Source of the DNA: Oscillospiraceae bacterium
GTDB lineage: Bacteria; Bacillota_A; Clostridia; Oscillospirales; Oscillospiraceae
Reading direction: 5' to 3'
Assembly: GCA_017470325.1 (NCBI GenBank)
Contig: JAFUES010000041.1
Location: forward strand, 57,128 to 121,127
DNA: 64,000 nt
The notes below the pieces were generated by a model. That model did not search any database and was not told the DNA's origin. It worked only from the letters and a program-made list of their open reading frames with translations. Positions 47,942 through 55,725 of the stretch are shown here, one piece after another. Each line of letters opens with the position of its first letter. Position 1 is the first letter of the stretch. A program made the translations under genes and the position numbers.

Positions 47942-50329
47942 TCAAGCCTTGCCGGTCACATAGGCCTTGATGGCGCCGGCACCGGCGATCTTCTCAAAGC
48001 CGTCGCCCTTGGGGACGATCAGCGTGGGGGCCTGCTTGACGCCGTACTTGCCGGCCAGATCCGCGTTCTCGTCGGCCATCAGCTTCTCGTACTGGAAGCC
48101 GGCCTTGTCCATGTAGGAGCAGGCGATACGGCAATTGGGGCAGGTGGGCGTGGCGAAGAGGATGGCACCCTTCAGGGCCTCCTCGGCGGCCTTCACCATA
48201 GGCGCGGGCTCCTTAGTGCCGGGCCGGGGGATCTCCACCGGGCCCTGATGGGTCAGCTTGGAGCGGGCCACGTTGTACTCCTTGCGCTCCTTGAACTCCT
48301 GGGCCTTGCCGTCGTTCCAGTTCTGTACCGGGCGGTAGTAGCCGGTGATGCGGCTGTAGACCTCGGCGCTCTTGCCGCAGTGAGGGCACACGAACTGCTC
48401 ACCGGTCAGGTAGCCGTGGGTGTGGCAGACGGAGTAGGTGGGGGACATGGTGTAGTAGGGCAGACGGTAGTTCTCCGCGATCTTCCGCACCAGATTGGCG
48501 GCCGCTTCCCAGTCGGGCAGCTTCTCGCCCAGGAAGGCATGGAACACGGTGCCGGAGGTGTAGCGGGTCTGCAGATCGTCCTGGATGTCCAGGGCGGCGA
48601 ACACGTCGTCGGTGTAGCTCACCGGCAGGTGGGAGCTGTTGGTGTAGTAGGGGGTGCCGCCGGGCTCCGCCGCGGTGATGATATCGGGGAAGTCCTCGGT
48701 GTCATGCTTGGCAAAGCGGTAGGCGGTGGACTCGGCCGGGGTGGCCTCCAGGTTGTACAGGTCGCCGTACTGCTCCTGGTAGTCGCTCAGCCGCTCGCGC
48801 ATGTGGTCCAGCACCTGCTTGGTGAACTCCTGGCACTTGGGATCGGTCATGTCGGCGCGGATCCACTTGGCGTTGAGGCCCGCCTCGTTCATGCCCACCA
48901 GGCCGATGGTGGAGAAATGGTTGCTGAAGCCGCCCAGGTAATGCTTGGTGTAGGGGTAGAGCCCCGCGTCCAGCAGCTTGGTGATGACGTCGCGCTTGAT
49001 CTTCAGGGAGCGGGCGGCCAGGTCCATCAGACGGTCGAGCCTTGCGTAGAAGTCCGCCTCATCCTTGGACTGATAGGCCAGGCGCGGCATGTTCAGGGTG
49101 ACCACGCCGATGGAGCCGGTGCTCTCGCCGGAGCCGAAGTAGCCGCCGGACTTCTTGCGCAGCTCGCGCAGGTCCAGACGCAGGCGGCAGCACATGGAGC
49201 GCACGTCGGAGGGCTCCATATCGGAGTTGATATAGTTGGAGAAGTAGGGGGTGCCGTACTTGGCGGTCATCTCAAAGAGCAGCTTGTTGTTCTCGGTGGG
49301 AGACCAGTCGAAGTCACGGGTGATGGAGTAGGTGGGGATGGGATACTGGAAGCCGCGGCCGTCCGCGTCGCCCTCGATCATCACATCGATGAAGGCCTTG
49401 TTGACCATGTCCATCTCTTTTTTGCAGTCGCCGTAGGTGAAGTCCATCTCCTTGCCGCCCACGATGGCGGGCAGGTCCTTTAAGTCGGCGGGCACGGTCC
49501 AGTCCAGGGTGATGTTGGAAAACGGTGCCTGGGTGCCCCAGCGGGAGGGGGTGTTCACGCCGAAGACGAAGGACTGGATGCACTGCTTGACTTCCTTGTA
49601 GCTGAGATTGTCCACCTTGACAAAGGGGGCCAGGTAGGTGTCAAAAGAGGAGAAGGCCTGGGCGCCGGCCCATTCGTTCTGCATGATACCCAGGAAGTTC
49701 ACCATCTGATTGCAGAGGGTGGACAGGTGCCCGGCGGGGGAGGAGTTGATCTTCCCCGGGATGCCCAGACCCTGCTGGATCAGCTGCTTCAGACTCCAGC
49801 CGGCACAGTAGCCGGTGAGCATGGACAGGTCGTGCAGGTGGATGTCACAGTTGCGGTGAGCGTCGCCGATCTCCTGGTCGTAGACCTCGCTGAGCCAGTA
49901 GTTGGCGGTGATGGCGCCAGAGTTGGACAGGATCAGGCCGCCCACGGAATAGGTAACGGTGGAGTTTTCCTTGACGCGCCAGTCCTCCACGTTCAGGTAC
50001 TTATTGACGGTCTCCTTGTAGTCCAGATAGGTGGACTTCATGTTGCGCAGTTTCTCCCGCTGCTTGCGGTACAGGATATAGGCCTTGGCCACCTGTTCGT
50101 AGCCGCCCCGGGACAGGACCGCCTCCGCGCTGTCCTGGATATCCTCCACGCTGACCAGTCCGGCCTTGATCTTCGGCAGGAAGTCCGCCGAGACCTTCAG
50201 GGCCAGAAAGTCGATGACGCTGTCATTGTATTCCGTCTCGGTGGCGTCAAAAGCCTTTTTGATGGCGTCGGCGATCTTGTTGATGTTGAAGTCTACGACC
50301 TTGCCGTCGCGCTTGACTACCTGATACAT
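47942..50329 (-). CDS. nrdD: Anaerobic ribonucleoside-triphosphate reductase with fused glutaredoxin-like tail
   Basis: 795 residues. N-terminal ATP-cone (VVKRDGKVVDFNINKIADAI, 4-90) for allosteric control, then the (beta/alpha)10 NrdD core with substrate-site cysteines (MCCRLRL near 395), a zinc-ribbon VCPHCG near 640 and the glycyl-radical loop RITGYY near 655. Residues about 710-795 add a thioredoxin/glutaredoxin-like domain (AILFATPTCPNCRIACSYM, CPNC active site; KYGVKQAPTLIV cis-Pro). Reduces NTPs to dNTPs without oxygen. The fused tail is probably the electron donor, recharged by TrxB encoded next to it. Confidence 0.95.
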   Translation of the reverse strand: MYQVVKRDGKVVDFNINKIADAIKKAFDATETEYNDSVIDFLALKVSADFLPKIKAGLVSVEDIQDSAEAVLSRGGYEQVAKAYILYRKQREKLRNMKSTYLDYKETVNKYLNVEDWRVKENSTVTYSVGGLILSNSGAITANYWLSEVYDQEIGDAHRNCDIHLHDLSMLTGYCAGWSLKQLIQQGLGIPGKINSSPAGHLSTLCNQMVNFLGIMQNEWAGAQAFSSFDTYLAPFVKVDNLSYKEVKQCIQSFVFGVNTPSRWGTQAPFSNITLDWTVPADLKDLPAIVGGKEMDFTYGDCKKEMDMVNKAFIDVMIEGDADGRGFQYPIPTYSITRDFDWSPTENNKLLFEMTAKYGTPYFSNYINSDMEPSDVRSMCCRLRLDLRELRKKSGGYFGSGESTGSIGVVTLNMPRLAYQSKDEADFYARLDRLMDLAARSLKIKRDVITKLLDAGLYPYTKHYLGGFSNHFSTIGLVGMNEAGLNAKWIRADMTDPKCQEFTKQVLDHMRERLSDYQEQYGDLYNLEATPAESTAYRFAKHDTEDFPDIITAAEPGGTPYYTNSSHLPVSYTDDVFAALDIQDDLQTRYTSGTVFHAFLGEKLPDWEAAANLVRKIAENYRLPYYTMSPTYSVCHTHGYLTGEQFVCPHCGKSAEVYSRITGYYRPVQNWNDGKAQEFKERKEYNVARSKLTHQGPVEIPRPGTKEPAPMVKAAEEALKGAILFATPTCPNCRIACSYMDKAGFQYEKLMADENADLAGKYGVKQAPTLIVPKGDGFEKIAGAGAIKAYVTGKA

Positions 50330-50357
50330 ATCTTTGTCCTCCAGTGTTTCTCTCTTT

Positions 50358-51059
<702 letters not shown>

Positions 51060-51101
51060 GGCTGCGCCCCCTTTTCACAAGATCTTGTACCGTGCTCTGC
51101 C

Positions 51102-51130
51102 ATCATAGCCCCAGATATGGGGAATGTCAA
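51102..51130 (-). promoter_or_regulatory. Promoter of nrdG-nrdD
   Basis: Minus-strand TTGACA (51125-51130), 17 bases, TATGAT (51102-51107). The spacer holds the small palindrome CCCCA-TATC-TGGGG. Confidence 0.85.
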
Positions 51131-51139
51131 GAGGGAAAT

Positions 51140-51196
51140 CACAAAATATAGAAAGTTTAACCGGCCTGTAACCGGTTTGACCACAAAATATAGTGT
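51140..51196 (-). promoter_or_regulatory. Two candidate NrdR boxes
   Basis: CACAAAATATAG occurs at 51140-51151 and again at 51182-51193, the second extending to ACAAAATATAGTGT, close to the known NrdR-box pattern ACAnnATATAnnGTGT. The copies are 42 bp apart (four helical turns) and lie just upstream of the nrdG -35 box, as expected for ATP/dATP-sensing NrdR repression. No nrdR gene is in the window. Confidence 0.7.
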
Positions 51197-51299
51197 CCGA
51201 AAAAATTTTGTTTCCGACTGATTCCAACCCGTTTCCCGGCTTTTTTCATGATACTTTTTTGTTATGAGAAATCCTAATCGGTTTCGTATGATATGCCGC

Positions 51300-51328
51300 T
51301 TGCGGGGAGTGAGAGCCGGTGCTATAAT
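51300..51328 (+). promoter_or_regulatory. Promoter of glmS
   Basis: TTGCGG (51300-51305), 17 bases, perfect TATAAT (51323-51328). Leaves only about 38 bases of leader before the start codon. Confidence 0.75.
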
Positions 51329-51372
51329 AAATTCCGTATTGGTTTACATATTATCGGACGGAGGGACCGGCT

Positions 51373-53211
51373 ATGTGCGGTATCGTTGGATTTGTGGGAA
51401 CGGAGCAGGCGGCGCCCATTCTGCTGGACGGGCTGGAGCGGCTGGAATACCGGGGCTATGACTCGGCGGGCATCGCGGTGCTGTCGGAGAAAAACGGCCT
51501 GCAGGTGCGAAAGTCCAAGGGCCGCCTCAAGGTGCTCAAGGCTTTGGTGGACGGGGGCCGGACCATGGACGGCGTGCTGGGGGTGGGCCACACCCGCTGG
51601 GCCACCCACGGGGAGCCCAACGACATCAACTCCCATCCCCATCTGAGCCAGGACAGCCACATCGCGGTGGTGCACAACGGCATCATCGAAAACTATATGG
51701 AGATCAAGGAATTCCTGCTGTCTCAGGGCGTGGAGTTCCGCTCCGAGACCGACACCGAGGTGGTGGCCCAGCTGCTGGCCTACTACTACCGGCTCAGCGG
51801 GGACCTGATGGGCTCCGTGTACCGGGTGCTCCACCGGATCGAGGGCGCCTATGCCCTGGGCATCCTGTGCAGCGATCTGCCGGACGCCTTCATCGCCGCC
51901 CGGAAGGACGCGCCGCTGCTGCTGGGCTACGGCGAGGGCTGCAACTTCATCGCCTCCGATGTGACCGCGGTCATCAAGCACACCCGGGACGTGTCCTACA
52001 TGGAAGACGGCGAGGTGGCGGTGGTCCGGGCCGACGGCATCCAGGTCTACAACGCCATGGGCCAGCCGGTGGAGAAAACCCACAGCTTCATCGACTGGGA
52101 CGTGAGCGCCGCGGAGAAGGGCGGGTACGAGCACTTCATGTTCAAGGAGATCATGGAGCAGCCCGAGGCGGTGCGCAAGACCATCTCCCCCCGGGTCAAG
52201 GAGGGGCACATCTGCTTTGAGGAATTGAAGATGACCCCGGAGGATATCCGCAACATCGGGAAGATCTTCATCGTGGCCTGCGGCTCCTCCTACCATGTGG
52301 GCATGGTGGGCAAGTACAACCTGGAGCGGCTGCTGCGCCGTCCGGTGGATATCATGCTGGCCTCGGAATTCCGCTATGCGGACCCGCTGGTGGACGAGGA
52401 CACCCTGGTGATCGTCATCAGTCAGTCCGGCGAGACCCTGGATTCCATGGCCGCCCTGCGGGAGGCCCGGAAGCTGGGGGCAAAGATCCTGTCCATCGTC
52501 AACGTAGTGGGCAGCTCCATCGCCCGGGAGTCGGACGAGGTGCTGTACACCTGGGCCGGGCCCGAGATCGCCGTGGCAACCACCAAGGCCTACAGCACCC
52601 AGCTGATCGTGCTGGATATGCTGGGCGTGTACTTTGCCGAAGTGCTGGGCACCATCGACCGGGCCAACTACGACGCGATCGTATCCGAACTGCAGGCTCT
52701 GCCCTTTAAGATGGAAGAGGTGCTGGAGAACAAGGAGACCATCCAGTATCTGGCCTCCCGCTACTTCAACCACGACTCCGTGTTTTACATCGGCCGGAAC
52801 CTGGACTTCGCCCTGGGCCTGGAGAGCAGCCTGAAGCTCAAGGAGATCTCCTACGTCCACTCGGAGGCCTACGCCTCCGGCGAGCTGAAGCACGGTACCA
52901 TCTCCCTCATAGAGGACGGGACCCTGGTGGTGGCGCTCGGCACCTATGTGCCCCTGTTCGACAAGGCCATGTCCAACATCGTGGAGGTCAAGGCCAGGGG
53001 CGCGGACATCGTGGCCCTGACCACCGACAGCAAGAAGGAGGACATGAAGAAGACCGTGGACAACGTGCTCACCGTGCCGGACACCCACATCATTCTGGAG
53101 CCCTCCCTGGGCATCATCCCCATGCAGCTGTTCGCCTACTATGTGGCGCTGCAGCGGGGCTGTGACATCGACAAGCCCCGGAACCTGGCCAAGTCCGTTA
53201 CCGTGGAGTGA
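51373..53211 (+). CDS. glmS: Glutamine-fructose-6-phosphate aminotransferase (isomerizing)
   Basis: 612 residues. Class II glutamine amidotransferase domain begins MCGIVGF with Cys2 as nucleophile; RWATHG and the LEYRGYDSAG box follow. Two SIS domains (about 285-425 and 460-600) bind fructose-6-phosphate, with the ending LAKSVTVE. Makes glucosamine-6-phosphate, the first step of UDP-GlcNAc and peptidoglycan precursor synthesis. The ATG follows ACGGAGGGA. No glmS ribozyme can fit in the short leader. Confidence 0.97.
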   Translation: MCGIVGFVGTEQAAPILLDGLERLEYRGYDSAGIAVLSEKNGLQVRKSKGRLKVLKALVDGGRTMDGVLGVGHTRWATHGEPNDINSHPHLSQDSHIAVVHNGIIENYMEIKEFLLSQGVEFRSETDTEVVAQLLAYYYRLSGDLMGSVYRVLHRIEGAYALGILCSDLPDAFIAARKDAPLLLGYGEGCNFIASDVTAVIKHTRDVSYMEDGEVAVVRADGIQVYNAMGQPVEKTHSFIDWDVSAAEKGGYEHFMFKEIMEQPEAVRKTISPRVKEGHICFEELKMTPEDIRNIGKIFIVACGSSYHVGMVGKYNLERLLRRPVDIMLASEFRYADPLVDEDTLVIVISQSGETLDSMAALREARKLGAKILSIVNVVGSSIARESDEVLYTWAGPEIAVATTKAYSTQLIVLDMLGVYFAEVLGTIDRANYDAIVSELQALPFKMEEVLENKETIQYLASRYFNHDSVFYIGRNLDFALGLESSLKLKEISYVHSEAYASGELKHGTISLIEDGTLVVALGTYVPLFDKAMSNIVEVKARGADIVALTTDSKKEDMKKTVDNVLTVPDTHIILEPSLGIIPMQLFAYYVALQRGCDIDKPRNLAKSVTVE

Positions 53212-53226
53212 TCTGAATAAAAGAAG

Positions 53227-53265
53227 AAAGACCTTGGAGCCATGTATAAGCTCCAAGGTCTTTTT
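53227..53265. terminator. Bidirectional terminator glmS / NhaC-family gene
   Basis: 14-bp stem (AAAGACCTTGGAGC / GCTCCAAGGTCTTT) followed by T run on the plus strand. Confidence 0.92.
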
Positions 53266-53281
53266 GTGTTGTGTGTTTGGT

Positions 53282-54808
53282 TTACGCGGCGGTCTTCTTG
53301 CCCTCGATCTTGCCGATGACGAAGATGGTGCAGACGGTGAGCACCGCGCCGATGATCAGGGTGATCACAGCGTTCTGGATGAAGCCCGCGAAGATGTAGG
53401 TCACGAAGCTGACGCCCGCCACAGTCAGGGCGTAGGGCAGCTGGGTGGACACATGCTGCACATGGTTCATCTGCGCGCCGGCAGAGGCCATGATGGTGGT
53501 GTCGGAGATGGGGGAGCAGTGGTCGCCGCAGACAGCGCCGGCAAGGCACGCGGAGATACCGATGATGAGCAGGGGACTGTCAGCCGGGAAGATGGCCACA
53601 ACGATGGGGATCAGGATGCCGAAGGTGCCCCAGGAGGTACCGGTGGCGAAGGCCAGCACCACAGCCACGATGAAGATGACGGCGGGCAGCATGCTGAACA
53701 GACCGGCCGCTGCGCCTTCCATCAGGCCGTGCACGAAGTCGGCGGCGCCCAGCGCGGAGGTCATGGTCTTCAGAGAGGTGGCCAGCACCAGGATCAGGAT
53801 GGGGGGAACCATGGCCACGAAGCCCTGGGGGATGCACTCCGCCATTTCCTTGAACTTCAAGGTGCGGCGGCAGAGGAAGTAGATGAAGGAGAAAACCAGC
53901 GCGATCAGGCCGCCCCAGGGGAGGGCGATGTAGGCGTCGGTGTTGCCGAAGGCGCCGATCAGGTCGCCGGCGCAGTCGGTGCCGCCCCAGGCGTCCACAC
54001 CGTAGTAGCCGCCCACGTAGAGCATGCCGAAGAACACGGCCACAACCAGCACCACCACGGGCAGTACCAGGTCGATGATCTTGCCGCGGGGATTGCCCGC
54101 CTCGGTGTCGTCGCCCTCGTTGGCGCCCAGGTCGCCGTTGAGCAGGGCGTTGGCCTCGGCCAGCTTCATGGGGCCGTAGTCCACCTTCATGACGATCAGA
54201 GCCACGATGAACACCAGGGTCAGCAGGGAGTACAGGTTGTAGGGGATGGCGCGGATGAACAGCTGGATGCCGGTGATGCCGGTGCCCAGGTCGTCAGCCA
54301 CGCTGGAGACGGCGGCCGCCCAGGAGGAGATCGGCGCGATCATGCAGATGGGGGCGGCGGTGGCGTCGATGAGGAAGGCAAGCTTTGCCCGGGAGATCTT
54401 GTGCCGGTCGGTGACGGGGCGCATGACGGAGCCCACGGTCAGGCAGTTGAAATAGTCGTCGATGAAGATCAGCACGCCCAGGATGAAAGTGGCGATCTGC
54501 GCGCCCACGCGGGTCTTGATGTGGGTCTCGGCCCAGCGTCCGAAGGCCGCGCTGCCGCCGGACTTGTTGACCATGGCCACCAGGATGCCCAGGATGACCA
54601 GGAAGCACAGGTTGCCGGCCAGATCCGCAACGGACACGGACAGGCCGTCCACGACGATCATGTCCAGGGTGCCGATCAGGTTGAAGCCTGTGGCGAAGAG
54701 AGCGCCGACCAGAACGCCGGCGAACAGGGAGGTGTAGACCTCCTTGGTGATGAGCGCCAGCACGATGGCCAGCAGCGGGGGAACCAGAGCCCAAAAGGTA
54801 CCGTACAT
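53282..54808 (-). CDS. NhaC-family transporter, probable lysine transporter (LysW-like)
   Basis: 508 residues, about 11-12 TM helices, NhaC superfamily: IDDYFNCLTVGSVMRPVTD near 115, SWAAAVSS, and ATGTSWGTFGILIPI...AVCGDHCSPISDT near 400-440. By homology alone it would be called a Na+/H+ antiporter. However, a lysine riboswitch with terminator lies in its 5' leader, and NhaC-type LysW genes under L-box control are known lysine transporters. Import of lysine coupled to sodium or protons is therefore the better prediction. GGAGGT precedes the ATG at 54808. Confidence 0.88.
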   Translation of the reverse strand: MYGTFWALVPPLLAIVLALITKEVYTSLFAGVLVGALFATGFNLIGTLDMIVVDGLSVSVADLAGNLCFLVILGILVAMVNKSGGSAAFGRWAETHIKTRVGAQIATFILGVLIFIDDYFNCLTVGSVMRPVTDRHKISRAKLAFLIDATAAPICMIAPISSWAAAVSSVADDLGTGITGIQLFIRAIPYNLYSLLTLVFIVALIVMKVDYGPMKLAEANALLNGDLGANEGDDTEAGNPRGKIIDLVLPVVVLVVAVFFGMLYVGGYYGVDAWGGTDCAGDLIGAFGNTDAYIALPWGGLIALVFSFIYFLCRRTLKFKEMAECIPQGFVAMVPPILILVLATSLKTMTSALGAADFVHGLMEGAAAGLFSMLPAVIFIVAVVLAFATGTSWGTFGILIPIVVAIFPADSPLLIIGISACLAGAVCGDHCSPISDTTIMASAGAQMNHVQHVSTQLPYALTVAGVSFVTYIFAGFIQNAVITLIIGAVLTVCTIFVIGKIEGKKTAA

Positions 54809-54823
54809 AATGGACTACCTCCA

Positions 54824-54862
54824 GAAAAAAAGATTGTGAACAGCGCAGTCACTGTCCACAAC
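54824..54862 (-). terminator. Riboswitch expression-platform terminator
   Basis: On the minus strand a 10-bp stem (TTGTGGACAG / CTGTTCACAA, one G-U) is followed by TCTTTTTTT and ends just before the ribosome binding site. Lysine binding to the upstream aptamer is expected to favour it and switch the gene off. Confidence 0.88.
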
Positions 54863-54873
54863 ACAAAACACAA

Positions 54874-55050
54874 GCGATGCTACGACAGCCCTCCGCATTT
54901 CTGCGACAGTCCGGCGGATCTTCTCCGACGGCCCAGGCACACCCGGACGGGAACCGAATGCCCTTCGGCGATGGCCCCTTTCACTGCCGCCCGCGTTCCC
55001 GCGCGTACGGCGGCGGCTACTGATGGACACCGCGCCTCTATCATGCTCTG
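54874..55050 (-). ncRNA. Lysine riboswitch (L-box)
   Basis: Minus-strand leader with the L-box consensus in order: GATAGAGGCGCG at the 5' side, AGTAG, the hallmark GTGAAAGGGGCCATCGCCGA+AG (54963-54984), CTGGGCCGTC, GGACTGTC, and closing GGAGGGCTGTCGT. ATGATAG (55038-55044) pairs with CTGTCGT (54882-54888) as P1. Five-helix architecture with two long GC-rich hairpins fits. Confidence 0.93.
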
Positions 55051-55064
55051 TTCAATTTGGGTCT

Positions 55065-55092
55065 ATTATATACTTTACCGGGGAAAAGTCAA
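55065..55092 (-). promoter_or_regulatory. Promoter of the lysine-riboswitch transcript
   Basis: Minus-strand TTGACT (55087-55092), 16 bases, perfect TATAAT (55065-55070), about 15 bases upstream of the aptamer. Confidence 0.8.
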
Positions 55093-55467
55093 CAGGAAAT
55101 TTGACGGATTTGGAAAAAGACTGGAAATTTACGCATTTTATACAGGGAGCATCCGGCAAATCCGCCGCTTTTTGCACGGATATACAGTATAAAAAGCGCG
55201 GACCGAGCGATGCCGGTCCGCTAAACAGGGTTGTGGGATAAAGATATGAGCCGGGTTTCTCTCCTGAGAAACCAATTGGATAAGCTGTGACTATAAGATA
55301 ACGCGCCGGCGACCATTTGTAAAGAGCGAAGGTGCACTAGTTTTGTCGAAGGGCAATTTTTTTATCCCGCCGCGTGTATATTGCGCCTGTACAGGGTAAA
55401 AACTATGGTCGTCAATCCCAGTGCGGCCGCTTGCGGCTGTGCAAAAAACACGAGAGGAGAATCGCTT
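55093..55467 (+). other. Intergenic leader region before DUF378, possibly structured
   Basis: 375 bases without a credible gene. Visible structure on the plus strand: hairpin GCGGACCG/CGGTCCGC (55198-55221), hairpin GGTTTCTC/GAGAAACC (55254-55273), an adjacent CCAATTGG palindrome, and GTGCGGCCGC/GCGGCTGTGC (55421-55442). A TATAAA-like box lies at 55189-55194. It could be a structured 5' UTR, but matches no riboswitch class I can name. Confidence 0.35.
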
Positions 55468-55677
55468 GTGATCATGGATCGTATCGCTCTGGTGCTGGCC
55501 ATTATTGGCGGTCTGAACTGGGGCTGTGTCGGACTGTTTCGTTTCGACGTCGTCGCCTGGCTTTTCGGCGGGCAGACGGCCACCGTCAGCCGTGTGATCT
55601 ACACGCTGGTGGGCCTTGCGGCGATCTGGTGCATCTCGCTGCTGTTCCGCAGCGACGCTGTCACCGACGAGGGATAA
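55468..55677 (+). CDS. DUF378 family small membrane protein
   Basis: 69 residues from the GTG at 55468, 8 bases after AGGAG; an ATG two codons later is the alternative. Two TM helices with the family motif LAIIGGLNWGCVGLF in the first and VIYTLVGLAAIWCISLLF in the second, plus a D-V-V-A-x-LFG loop. DUF378 (YuzA-like) proteins are widespread in Firmicutes; function unknown. Single-gene unit ending in a terminator. Confidence 0.85.
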   Translation: MIMDRIALVLAIIGGLNWGCVGLFRFDVVAWLFGGQTATVSRVIYTLVGLAAIWCISLLFRSDAVTDEG

Positions 55678-55681
55678 TAGG

Positions 55682-55714
55682 AAAGGGAGAGGGCGAGCGC
55701 CCTCTCCCTTTTTG
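55682..55714. terminator. Bidirectional terminator DUF378 / KaiC-PPDK gene
   Basis: 12-bp perfect stem AAAGGGAGAGGG / CCCTCTCCCTTT with loop CGAGCG and trailing T's. Confidence 0.88.
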
Positions 55715-55725
55715 CCGGTCGTGGA

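Noticed and set aside
51329..51372. glmS ribozyme upstream of glmS
   Set aside because: The promoter at 51300-51328 leaves fewer than 45 bases of leader, too short for the ribozyme, and no conserved core is seen.
53141..55192. 683-residue plus-strand frame opposite the NhaC-family gene
   Set aside because: Antisense of a polytopic membrane protein and of the riboswitch; His/Asp/Gly/Gln-rich composition is an artefact.
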